Assembly (NCBI RefSeq): GCF_019400745.1
Contig: NZ_WJIB01000002.1
Location: 124,001-188,000, forward strand
Direction of reading: 5' to 3'
DNA: 64,000 nucleotides
Source of the DNA: Cohnella sp. CFH 77786
GTDB taxonomy: Bacteria; Bacillota; Bacilli; Paenibacillales; Paenibacillaceae
A model generated the notes under the pieces. The model was not told where the DNA came from. It was given only the letters and a program-made list of their open reading frames with translations, and made no database searches. Shown here in pieces: positions 8,576 through 16,696 of this stretch. The position numbers were made by a program, and so were the translations under genes. The first letter of the stretch is position 1, and every line of letters begins with the position of its first letter.

Positions 8576-9150
8576 CGATTTTTTGAACAAAGGCGTAGTA
8601 TCCTTCTCGGGGGCGGGTTTAAAGAAAATATCGAGAAAAAACGTTAGAAAACTTATTAAATAAAATGATACGGAGAAAATCCCCTTCGAAGACGCTGCCG
8701 GAAGCGCTGCTAGGTATGGAAGTACTTCACCAGTAAAAAAATAAAAGCGACGATCTCTGTATCGTTTTTAATAAAAAAAGGGTTACAGCCTGTTGTAGGT
8801 AGTGAGTTGCACAGCGGACAACCCTATTTATTCTTAAGGGATGAGGTTGAAAGTTTCCTACAAACCCTTATATATTGAAAGGCCCACAATTTGTTGAGCG
8901 TTTTTGAAATGAGAAATGAAGATCGGGAACAGGAACAACAGAGCGAGCAGGAGATGACAATCTCAAGAGGAATCAATCCCGGTTTTCTCGTATTCTTCAG
9001 TTCTCCACCTCCTGACGCTTGAAGTAGGTAAGTTGGAGAACGGTAGTGATCAGGACCGCCACGAACTGTCGCGGTTTCGATTCCTGGGGTCTCCCACCGC
9101 GAACAAGTCGATGCTGATTGTCTGAGGCGACCGAATTTCACGCGAGAAAT
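8576..9150. other. intergenic stretch without a supported gene
   Basis: AT-rich at first, more GC-rich after 8880. A weak hairpin ACGAT/ATCGT followed by T residues is near 8752-8772. A minus-strand frame at 8824-9141 has low-complexity Ser/Cys-rich translation and no credible start, so I do not call it. Confidence 0.4.
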
Positions 9151-9195
9151 AAAAAAAGCTCAACTGCAGTGATTTAACACTGGTTGAGCCTTTTT
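9151..9195 (-). terminator. terminator of the first GH9 gene
   Basis: GCTCAAC (9158-9164) pairs with GTTGAGC (9183-9189), with an inner CAGTG/CACTG pairing, flanked by A7 and T5. It ends the minus-strand gene that stops at 9212. Confidence 0.85.
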
Positions 9196-9211
9196 ATGAA
9201 CACAAGATTAG

Positions 9212-12200
9212 TTAATTCGATTGGGACAACAAGTATTGGGCATCTCGGATCAGGCAATCAGCAGCTTCCACAGAAATATGCTTGCCTCTTTGCGCCTCCA
9301 CTTCATTCACCAAAGCAGCAAGCGCTTTCGAAGACAATTTGCTTTGCAAGCTGTTTGCGATGCCTGCATTATCAATCCACCCCGATTTCACAAAGCTTGT
9401 TACCAAGGCCTGCATGGATTGAATGCTGGTAGTCGTCTGGAACACGATCTTCTTGCTGCTTGCATTACCAGCCAAGTCACTTGCAGTGACCGTCAAGGTA
9501 TGCGAACCGAGCGGCAGCGTATAGAGCGGGATAATCGCTCCTTGCTGCAGGGCATTCCCATCCAGCGTAACGGTCGTCATGCTTGCATCAACTCCGGATA
9601 AGCTATCATCCAGCGTGATGACCGGCGTAACCTCCAGTGAATCATTGTACGAACCATTTTCCACACCCGTTACCGTAATTTCCGGCCCGGTCGAATCCAG
9701 GTTAAAGCTGATGGTTTTAACAGCTTCAACATTGCCGGCGCTGTCCGTCGAACGGTAGCTCACTGTATGTTGGCCATCTTGACTAACAGTGACAGGCGCC
9801 GTGTAGGTGAGCCATGTAGTCCCGTTATCCAGACTATACTCCGTTTTGACAGAGCCCGATACATTGTCAGTTGCATTCAAGCTGACTGTCACATCCGATG
9901 TATACCAGCCGTTGCTTCCATTTGGAGCCGCTGGATTTATAGTTGCTGTCGTAACAGGAGCATCCTGATCGCTGTCGGCAAATGCGGTGATAAACATCAG
10001 ATTGGCAGTCGAACCAACAGTATGCTCATTCGTGGTCCATTCGGTATAGCAATCCATAAAGTTTTTGGCAGGGAATATGGAGATGTCTGGATTATTATAC
10101 TTATTTGGTCCTAACGGCATTACCCCTTTGATTACCCCTGGTCTAGGGTCGTCGTTCATAATCCCATATACGGTTTGAAGACTGTCGTCGCCATATCCCG
10201 TTACAAAGCTTTTTCTCAATGGATTAGCGCCTAGAATATAATTTAATGAGGAAAGCGCCATATTTTTAATCGTTTCGTTATACATTCCAAGAACTTTGGA
10301 ACCAATCAGGGCTTCTGTAGCCGTATTAAGAATGATGTTGTTGCTGCCCCAGTAATAATTCCCTTGATTAATCGTATTATTCCAAGCATTGTTTCGATAT
10401 CGATCAATTTTTAGGTTTGACCAAATCGTAAATTCATTTTTATACCAGTTCGCAGCATCCACGTCGCGGTTATCCGATTTCATGTAGTAGAAAAATGCCC
10501 ATTGCCAGCCGCCGAGCCAATCTCCTGTCGGATCCTCAAATCTGTCCTTACTTTGCGAATAGTTATTCAAGAAGTAGTCGTTATACTTTGCATCGCCGGC
10601 AGCCCGATACAAGGATGCGGCAGCCATCAGCCTCGTGTCCTTATCGAAGTCCGTTTCATAAGCTCCTGACGGACCTTTAATATTATCGGGATTCTGTTCG
10701 AGATACATCCATCCACGCTTAGCAGCCTCTAAACAGGTAGCGGCAAACGCCGGATCATACTTGGCATAAACGATTGAAGCATGTGCCAAAGCAGCTGCTG
10801 CCCATGCAGTATCATTGGTCGGCCTTACGTTTGTGACATCGCCTCTTTTATCCCTGATTGCCCTATTGTTATTATCGTTACCCATTGACTCGACTTTTGC
10901 GTAGAAACCGCCGCTGTCAGGGTCTTGCATTTTCAGAATCCACTCGAGTTCCCATCTTGCTTCATCCAGAATATCAGGAACACCGTTTCCGCTTTCCGGA
11001 ATATTGGACTGATCCGTATAGGTCTCCGGGAACAACTCATAAGACCATAAGAGAGTCATAACCGTTCCTGCTCCGGTAGTTACATACTTTCCTTTATCAC
11101 CGGCATCAAACCATCCCTTCGATACGTCTCTGGTAACCGCAGAATTGGATTCAAAGGTGGCAGCCGTATCCTTAGGTGTTATATCTGCCCTTGGGTAAGG
11201 AGTGTACTGTGGTTCAAGCGCAATTCCTGAACGTTGAAAATAATAATATTTAGCCGCATCGACTAATAAAGGCTTATAAACGTCATCTCCGATCTTAAAT
11301 CTGGGAGACTTATCTATACCGTCTGCATTAACCGTAATGTAATAATCACCCGGTTCTTTAAGGTCCGAGAATACAGCCTTTAATACCCTTTCTCCGGAAT
11401 CAATGTCATAATTCTTTACGAGGACCAGTTGTCCGCTATACGCAACTGTGTCGTCGGCAACTCTCCTTACCTGGAATGGAGTTCCGACATCAGCGGTTAA
11501 TTCATCCTCAAATCCGGAAACATAGGCATATTTCTCGGAATCGTTCCGGAATCCCACCTGATTTACCTTAATTGCCGGAAATCCAGGTTCTTTATCGGGA
11601 GAAGTTAGTTTAATCTGGTTTAACCAAACCGTAACCGGCTCATCGTTTGCTCTGTCCAGCAGGATCGCCTTTGCATTGTATTCATCCAAATCAACCGATG
11701 GGTCATTGTAAATATCCTTTAAGGGGATCTTTACATGCTGCCAATCCGTTGTCACGGTAACGTAATCCGTTATGGATTTAAATACCGTGTGTTCAACACC
11801 CGACGCACGTCTCTCCACATGGTCATCGCCGCCGATTTTAAATTGCTCCCCGCCATTTTTGCCTTTTACATTAAATTCCAGGTATCCGTTCGGAACATAA
11901 TTGTGAATATCATGATTTGCCCATCCAGCCATTACAAGCACGGCGGACATCCAATCTACCTTAGTTGTAATATTAAATCTCAATGAAGGTAAATTTTCAT
12001 AGGTTTCTTGCGTGTCAACAGGCAAAGCACCGTTTACCGTTTCCAATCCGCCGCTGCTACCGGACCACCCGCTATAAGTATCTTTGAATACATAAAAGTC
12101 CGGAAGATTTCTCCACCCTTCAGGAGCGCCGTAACTACTCGCATGGGCCACCATTGACGGCGAGATTACAGGAGTAAATACGATGGCAATACAAGCGATT

Positions 12201-12226
12201 AGAGCTAATAATTTTTTACCTTTCAT
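9212..12226 (-). CDS. secreted GH9 endoglucanase with Ig-like and FIMAH tail
   Basis: Exported beta-1,4-glucanase of glycoside hydrolase family 9, 1004 residues. Order: signal peptide (1-29, cut near AHA-S); a beta-sandwich carbohydrate-binding-like domain (about 32-215); a CelD_N Ig-like domain (about 218-315); the GH9 alpha/alpha barrel (about 325-745); two Ig-like repeats (about 750-930); and a C-terminal FIMAH-type domain (about 932-1004). Catalytic landmarks: DAGD with Asp374/Asp377 (base/nucleophile pair) and the acid Glu734 in TNEHTVGSTANL; NPLRKSFVTGYG matches the substrate-loop motif. ATG at 12226 with AGGAGG. It is a tandem paralogue of 12399-15128. Target may be cellulose, mixed-linkage glucan or xyloglucan; the family does not decide. 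Confidence 0.93.
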   Translation of the reverse strand: MKGKKLLALIACIAIVFTPVISPSMVAHASSYGAPEGWRNLPDFYVFKDTYSGWSGSSGGLETVNGALPVDTQETYENLPSLRFNITTKVDWMSAVLVMAGWANHDIHNYVPNGYLEFNVKGKNGGEQFKIGGDDHVERRASGVEHTVFKSITDYVTVTTDWQHVKIPLKDIYNDPSVDLDEYNAKAILLDRANDEPVTVWLNQIKLTSPDKEPGFPAIKVNQVGFRNDSEKYAYVSGFEDELTADVGTPFQVRRVADDTVAYSGQLVLVKNYDIDSGERVLKAVFSDLKEPGDYYITVNADGIDKSPRFKIGDDVYKPLLVDAAKYYYFQRSGIALEPQYTPYPRADITPKDTAATFESNSAVTRDVSKGWFDAGDKGKYVTTGAGTVMTLLWSYELFPETYTDQSNIPESGNGVPDILDEARWELEWILKMQDPDSGGFYAKVESMGNDNNNRAIRDKRGDVTNVRPTNDTAWAAAALAHASIVYAKYDPAFAATCLEAAKRGWMYLEQNPDNIKGPSGAYETDFDKDTRLMAAASLYRAAGDAKYNDYFLNNYSQSKDRFEDPTGDWLGGWQWAFFYYMKSDNRDVDAANWYKNEFTIWSNLKIDRYRNNAWNNTINQGNYYWGSNNIILNTATEALIGSKVLGMYNETIKNMALSSLNYILGANPLRKSFVTGYGDDSLQTVYGIMNDDPRPGVIKGVMPLGPNKYNNPDISIFPAKNFMDCYTEWTTNEHTVGSTANLMFITAFADSDQDAPVTTATINPAAPNGSNGWYTSDVTVSLNATDNVSGSVKTEYSLDNGTTWLTYTAPVTVSQDGQHTVSYRSTDSAGNVEAVKTISFNLDSTGPEITVTGVENGSYNDSLEVTPVITLDDSLSGVDASMTTVTLDGNALQQGAIIPLYTLPLGSHTLTVTASDLAGNASSKKIVFQTTTSIQSMQALVTSFVKSGWIDNAGIANSLQSKLSSKALAALVNEVEAQRGKHISVEAADCLIRDAQYLLSQSN

Positions 12227-12256
12227 AATAAACCTCCTCGAAAAATCGTATTAGAA

Positions 12257-12315
12257 GCTCATAGGCGAAGCCTGTTTCCTTTAGCACTTGGTTCGATCCG
12301 GACGAAACGATGAGC
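12257..12315 (-). promoter_or_regulatory. structured leader upstream of first GH9 gene
   Basis: On the minus strand GCTCAT (12315-12310) can pair with ATGAGC (12262-12257), enclosing a tight AGGC-TTC-GCCT hairpin (12273-12263), about 30 bases before the start codon. I cannot match it to a riboswitch class I know. Confidence 0.3.
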
Positions 12316-12351
12316 CGTCGCCAACACCACTAAACCCGGTATATATTATAT

Positions 12352-12386
12352 TTCATTCAAACAGGCTGAAAGCCTGTTTGAATGAA
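12352..12386 (-). terminator. 16-bp perfect hairpin after second GH9 gene
   Basis: TTCATTCAAACAGGCT (12352-12367) and its exact complement (12371-12386) with a three-base loop, 13 bases past the stop of the gene ending at 12399. There is no long T-run, so it may terminate weakly or stabilise the 3' end of the mRNA. Confidence 0.65.
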
Positions 12387-12398
12387 CGGGGGCATTGC

Positions 12399-15128
12399 TT
12401 AATTCTTTGTGAATGATACATCATCCATAAAAACATAGGGCCAGTTGCTGCCATTATTGACTTGCGTCCAGAAGCCAATCGTGCATTGTCCGTTCGTGAC
12501 ATTAATATTGGATACGGTCACCTCTTGGTAGCTTGGCGAGTCAAGAATCGCAGCAGACAATGTGCTTCCGCCAAAGTCCTTGGCCTCCAATTGACTGACG
12601 ACGAACCCGTTTCCGCTTCGTCTTGCCCAAGCTTTCAAGGTATAGGTGCCGTTGGCCAATCCTGTAAACGTGCGGTAGGTGTAAACATTCCAGCTTCCCG
12701 TCTGACCGTTGTAGTGCGTCAGATGATAGGTACCGCTATGGGCCCCTCCGTTAGTTTCGGTATAAGAAGCGTTGTTCGTGCCGGTACCGCTCCATTCCGT
12801 CCATCCCGTTGGTGTCTGCGTACCGGTCCCATCCGCTTCAAATCCCGGATTTGCTACCAGATTTGTTGCATTTTGAGCGCTGGCGGCAAATGCGGTCACA
12901 AACACCAGATTGGCAGTCGAACCAACAGTATGCTCATTCGTGGTCCATTCGGTAGCGCTATCCATGTAGTTTTTGGCAGGGAACATGGAGATGCCTGGAT
13001 TATTATACTTATTTGGTCCTAACGGCATAACCCCTTTGAGTACCTCTGACCCAGGATAGTTGTTCAAAATTCCATATACGGTTTTAAGGCTGTCGTCGCC
13101 ATATCCCGTTACAAAGCTTTTTCTCAATGGATTAGCGCCAAGAATATAATTTAATGAAGAAAGCGCCATATTTTTAATCGTTTCGTTATTCATATCAAGA
13201 AGTTTGGAACCAATCAGCGCTTCTGTAGCCGTATTAAGTATTATGTTATTGCTTCCCCAGTAATAATTCCCCTGATTAGCCGTATTATTCCAAGCATTGT
13301 TTTGATATCTATTCAATTTTAAATTTGACCAAATCGTAAATTCATCTTTATACCAGTTCACAGCAGTCATGTCGCGGTTAGCAGATTTCATGTAGTAGAA
13401 AAATGCCCAATGCCAGCCGCCCATCCAATCTCCTGTCGAATCCTCAAAGATGGCCTTACTTTGCGAATAGTTATTCAAGAAGTAGGTGTTATACTTTGCC
13501 TCGCCGGTAGCCCGATACAAAGATGCGGCAGCCATCAGCCTCGTGGCTTTATCGGAGTCAGTTGCATAAGCATCTGCTCCTTTAATATTATCGGGATTCT
13601 GTTCGAGAAACCCCCATGCACGCTTAGCAGCCGCCAAACAGTTAGCAGCAAACACCGAATCATAATTGGCATAATCTATTGAAGCCTGTGCGAAAACAGC
13701 CGCTGCCCATGCAGTATCATTGGTCGCCCTTATATTTCCGATATTGCCTACTTTATCAAGTATTACCCTCTTGCTATCATTCCCATCTGACGCGACTTCT
13801 GAGTAAACACCGCCGCTTGCTGAGTCTTGCATTTTAAGAAGCCATTCAAGTTCCCATCGTGCTTCATCAAGGAAATCAGGAACGCCATTTCCGCTTTCCG
13901 GAATATTTAACTGATTATCCGTATAGGTCTCCGGGAACATCTCATAAGACCATAATAGAGTCCTAACCGACTCTGATCCGGTACTTACATACTTTCCTCT
14001 ATCGCCGGCATCATACCAACCTTTCGATACGTCTTTAGTAACCGCAGGATTGGATGCGAAGTAGGCAATCGTATCATTAATGTGATCATCCTTCGGGAAA
14101 GGAGTGTACTGTGACGAAAGCACAATTCCTGAACGTTGATTATAATAATATTTTGCCGCATCGACCAATAAAGGCTTATAAATGGCATCACCGATCTTAA
14201 ATTTGGGAGAATTATTTATACCGGCCGCATTAACCGTAATGTAAAAATCACCTGTTTCTTTAAGGTCCGAGAATACAGCTTTTAAAACCCTTTCTCCGGA
14301 ATCAATGTCATAATTCTTGTCGAGGACCAGCTGCCCGCTATATGCGACTGTGTTGTCAGCAACTCTCTTTACCTGGAATTGGGTTCCGACATCAGCGGTT
14401 AATTCATCCTCAAATCCGGAAACATAAGCATATTTCTCGGAAGCGTTCCGGAATCCCACCTGATTTACTTTAATAGCCGGAAATGCTGGTTCTTTATCGG
14501 GAGAAGTTAATTTAATCTGGTTTATCCAAACCGTAAACGGCACATCGTTCACTCTGTCCAGTAGGATAGACTTTGCATTGAATTCATCCAGATCAAACGT
14601 TGGGTTATTGTAAATATCCTTTAATGGGATCTTTACATGCTGCCAATTCGTTGTAACGGTAACGTAATCCGTTATGGATTTAAATATCGTGTGTTCAACA
14701 CCCGACGTACGTCTCTCTACATGGTCATCGCCGCCGATTTTAAATTGCTCCCCGCCATTTTTCCCTTTTACATTGAATTCCAAGTATCCGTTAGGAACAT
14801 AATTGTGAATATCATGATTTGCCCATCCAGCCATTACTTGCATGGCTTTCAACGGACCTCCACTAGTTGTAACATTAAATCTCAATGAAGGTAAATTTTC
14901 AAAGGTTACTTGCGTATCAACAGGCAAACCACCGTTTACAGTTTCCAATCCGCCGCTGCTGTCGGCCGTCCCGCTGAAAGTATCTTTGAAGATATAAAAG
15001 TCTTGAAGATTCCTCCACCCATCCGGAGCGCCGTAAATACTTGCATGGGCCACCTTAGACGGAGAGATTACAGGAGTAAATACGATTGCAATACAAGCGG
15101 CTAGAGCTAATAATTTTTTCCTTTTCAT
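12399..15128 (-). CDS. secreted GH9 endoglucanase with C-terminal CBM-like domain
   Basis: A 909-residue paralogue of the downstream GH9 enzyme, nearly colinear through the signal peptide, the N-terminal binding-like domain, the CelD_N Ig domain and the GH9 catalytic domain (KGWYDAGDRGKY base motif; TNEHTVGSTANL acid motif). The C-terminus differs: after about residue 755 it has one jelly-roll domain of CBM4/9/22 type (NLVANPGFEADGTG, ending FMDDVSFTKN) instead of Ig repeats plus FIMAH. I use the ATG at 15128 (MKRKKLLALAAC) because AGGAGG lies eight bases upstream; an upstream in-frame start would put extra residues before the signal peptide. It probably shares substrate with its neighbour but binds a different polymer surface. 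Confidence 0.92.
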   Translation of the reverse strand: MKRKKLLALAACIAIVFTPVISPSKVAHASIYGAPDGWRNLQDFYIFKDTFSGTADSSGGLETVNGGLPVDTQVTFENLPSLRFNVTTSGGPLKAMQVMAGWANHDIHNYVPNGYLEFNVKGKNGGEQFKIGGDDHVERRTSGVEHTIFKSITDYVTVTTNWQHVKIPLKDIYNNPTFDLDEFNAKSILLDRVNDVPFTVWINQIKLTSPDKEPAFPAIKVNQVGFRNASEKYAYVSGFEDELTADVGTQFQVKRVADNTVAYSGQLVLDKNYDIDSGERVLKAVFSDLKETGDFYITVNAAGINNSPKFKIGDAIYKPLLVDAAKYYYNQRSGIVLSSQYTPFPKDDHINDTIAYFASNPAVTKDVSKGWYDAGDRGKYVSTGSESVRTLLWSYEMFPETYTDNQLNIPESGNGVPDFLDEARWELEWLLKMQDSASGGVYSEVASDGNDSKRVILDKVGNIGNIRATNDTAWAAAVFAQASIDYANYDSVFAANCLAAAKRAWGFLEQNPDNIKGADAYATDSDKATRLMAAASLYRATGEAKYNTYFLNNYSQSKAIFEDSTGDWMGGWHWAFFYYMKSANRDMTAVNWYKDEFTIWSNLKLNRYQNNAWNNTANQGNYYWGSNNIILNTATEALIGSKLLDMNNETIKNMALSSLNYILGANPLRKSFVTGYGDDSLKTVYGILNNYPGSEVLKGVMPLGPNKYNNPGISMFPAKNYMDSATEWTTNEHTVGSTANLVFVTAFAASAQNATNLVANPGFEADGTGTQTPTGWTEWSGTGTNNASYTETNGGAHSGTYHLTHYNGQTGSWNVYTYRTFTGLANGTYTLKAWARRSGNGFVVSQLEAKDFGGSTLSAAILDSPSYQEVTVSNINVTNGQCTIGFWTQVNNGSNWPYVFMDDVSFTKN

Positions 15129-15670
15129 AAGCTGCCTCCTCATGTTGTTAACCATATTATCGATGCTCAAAAACGTTTCGAACCCAAATAGGAAGTTTTT
15201 GATGCGACCGAAACTCGTGGCATTTCACAGGAAGATTCGGACTTGCTTAGACTGATGGCTGTTCAGAGATTTTTCGAAATTCAGGGCAAATAGTTTTACT
15301 TGCAGTACTGATGTCTCTCTTCGCATTGAAGCGCTTACAAAATTCACCCCCTCCCGTTTCGATATTTTAATATGTTTGGATGAAGATTGGATACCCAAAC
15401 AATTCGCTATGTTTTCAAGGAACAATTATAGAAACATGTTGGAAAATGGCGAGCGGAACTCTGCCCGATACGTCAGCAATCAAATAGCCCATGATGACGA
15501 AGCGTAGCGTGTGTCTGATTATAAGGTCGTGATATTGTGATTATTGACCGTGGAGAATAGGGAGATGGAACTATTCTTCTGATTATGTTATTAATCAGGG
15601 AAATAGTGTTGTTGATTGGGGGGATGAAGCTTACTTCATTTTTTGATTCTTTTGTGCGGTGTCGGAATGA
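15129..15670. other. leader of second GH9 gene and non-coding stretch
   Basis: The first 230 bases are the minus-strand leader of the GH9 gene and contain a cre-like site. From about 15400 to 15670 no supported gene is visible; it probably contains decayed sequence. Confidence 0.5.
15326..15339 (-). promoter_or_regulatory. CcpA cre-like site upstream of GH9
   Basis: TTGAAGCGCTTACA on the plus strand, i.e. TGTAAGCGCTTCAA on the coding strand, fits the cre consensus WTGNAANCGNWNNCW. It suggests carbon catabolite repression of the GH9 genes. Confidence 0.6.
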
Positions 15671-15868
15671 TTGGATCCCTTTAGAGATGAGACGATACAG
15701 TACGTCACCCGTCTGGCTCAGGCCGGTGTACCTGTGGAGCTTCATGTATAACCGGGTTGTTACCATGGATTTGACGATATCGTTCCGGACGCCGCTATAA
15801 GTCGACGGGCAAGAAGCGAGTATATTGGAGCCCTTAAGCGAGCGTTATGGGGTCAAGAAAGGAAGTAA
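15671..15868 (+). pseudogene. 3' fragment of an alpha/beta-hydrolase (esterase) gene
   Basis: Reads DPFRDET, VTRLAQAGVPVELHV, stop, PGCYHGFDDIVPDA, SRRARSEYIGALKRAL, stop at 15866. DPLRDE and HGFD are the C-terminal catalytic Asp and His motifs of the hormone-sensitive-lipase/acetyl esterase family. The 5' two thirds are missing and a TAA interrupts the strand before the HGF motif. It ends five bases before the MFS fragment, so both were probably one operon. Confidence 0.8.
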
Positions 15869-15872
15869 GCGA

Positions 15873-16172
15873 ATGAACCGACCGATCATCTATCTTCTTA
15901 CCGGAGGAATCTTTCTTACAGCGACCGCCGAACTTGTCGTCGCAGGGATATCGGGCATGCTTGCGAAGGAATTACATGTATCCATCGGGATGGCCGGCCA
16001 ATTGATTACGGCCTATTCGCTTTCGTATGCGATCGGTACCCCGCTCGTGATCTCGATGACGGCAGCAATGGGGAGGAAGAAGCTCTTAATGAGCTCGTTA
16101 TTGCTCTTTATTGCCGGAAGCTTGAGCACCGCCTTACTGACAGATTACATTGCCGGGCTTTTCGTTATATAG
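15873..16172 (+). pseudogene. 5' fragment of an MFS transporter gene
   Basis: About 99 residues (MNRPIIYLLTGGIFLTATAE to TALLTDYIAGLFVI) covering the first three transmembrane helices of a major facilitator efflux/sugar transporter, including the helix 2-3 loop (AAMGRKK). A normal member has about 390 residues. ATG at 15873 with AAGGAAG upstream. The frame runs into the reverse strand of an AraC fragment at about 16165 and stops at 16170. Almost certainly non-functional. Confidence 0.85.
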
Positions 16173-16575
16173 GCAAGCGGGGTCATCTTGGTTACCTTTT
16201 TGAAAAGGCTGCAGAAATAATTCGGAGTCAGCCCGGCTTGATTTGCCCACTCTTCCAGGACAAAAGGAAGATGCGAGTTTTTTTGCATCATCGGAAGGAG
16301 CTCAATGATCGCGTCGATTTTTTCTTTCCTCCTCCTATTGGAGAAAGAAATGGCGTTGCACGTAAATTCAAACGGAACATGAAGAAAGGCATCCCCTTGT
16401 TTCAGCTTGCAGACCGTATCGTTTAATTCGATAAATCCCTTGCCGCCTATCAAGAAATGCAAGCTGAAATCCCTCGTTCCTGCTTCCTGGCAGACATTAT
16501 GATGATCGGGGCATGCATATCGGTCGACGGAGTGAGGAAAACAGAAAAAGTTAAACTCATCAAACGGGGGTAAAA
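16145..16575 (-). pseudogene. decayed AraC-family regulator gene
   Basis: Clear relic of a paralogue of the intact AraC gene at 37146-37994. The N-terminal part (PPFDEFNFFCFPHSVDRY, DFSLHFLIGGKGFIELND) and the first DNA-binding helix-turn-helix (LTPNYFCSLFKKVTKMTPLAYITK) match closely. About 60-110 residues between the cupin domain and the linker are deleted, and everything after the first helix-turn-helix is lost at the junction with the MFS fragment. No normal start codon is apparent. Confidence 0.85.
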
Positions 16576-16593
16576 AATCTAGTATTTGTGGGG

Positions 16594-16599
16594 TATAAT
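16594..16599 (+). promoter_or_regulatory. probable -10 of the module 1 sensor kinase operon
   Basis: TATAAT preceded by GTGGGG, about 100 bases before the kinase start. No clear -35, as is common for activator-dependent promoters. Confidence 0.4.
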
Positions 16600-16696
16600 A
16601 TCAAGGTGAAGCAACGATAGCCCTAATGTGTCTATCATGGGTCTTATGAAAGCGTCATCAAGGTCATGTGCTCATACATCCGAAAGGAGATCCGGA

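Noticed and set aside
8824-9141. Minus-strand 105-residue frame, and a tRNA-like TTCGATTCC string inside it
   Set aside because: No start signal and odd composition; I could not fold the surrounding bases into a tRNA cloverleaf.
12227-12350. Cyclic-di-GMP riboswitch before the first GH9 gene
   Set aside because: Conserved core strings of class I and II are absent; kept only as an unassigned structured leader.
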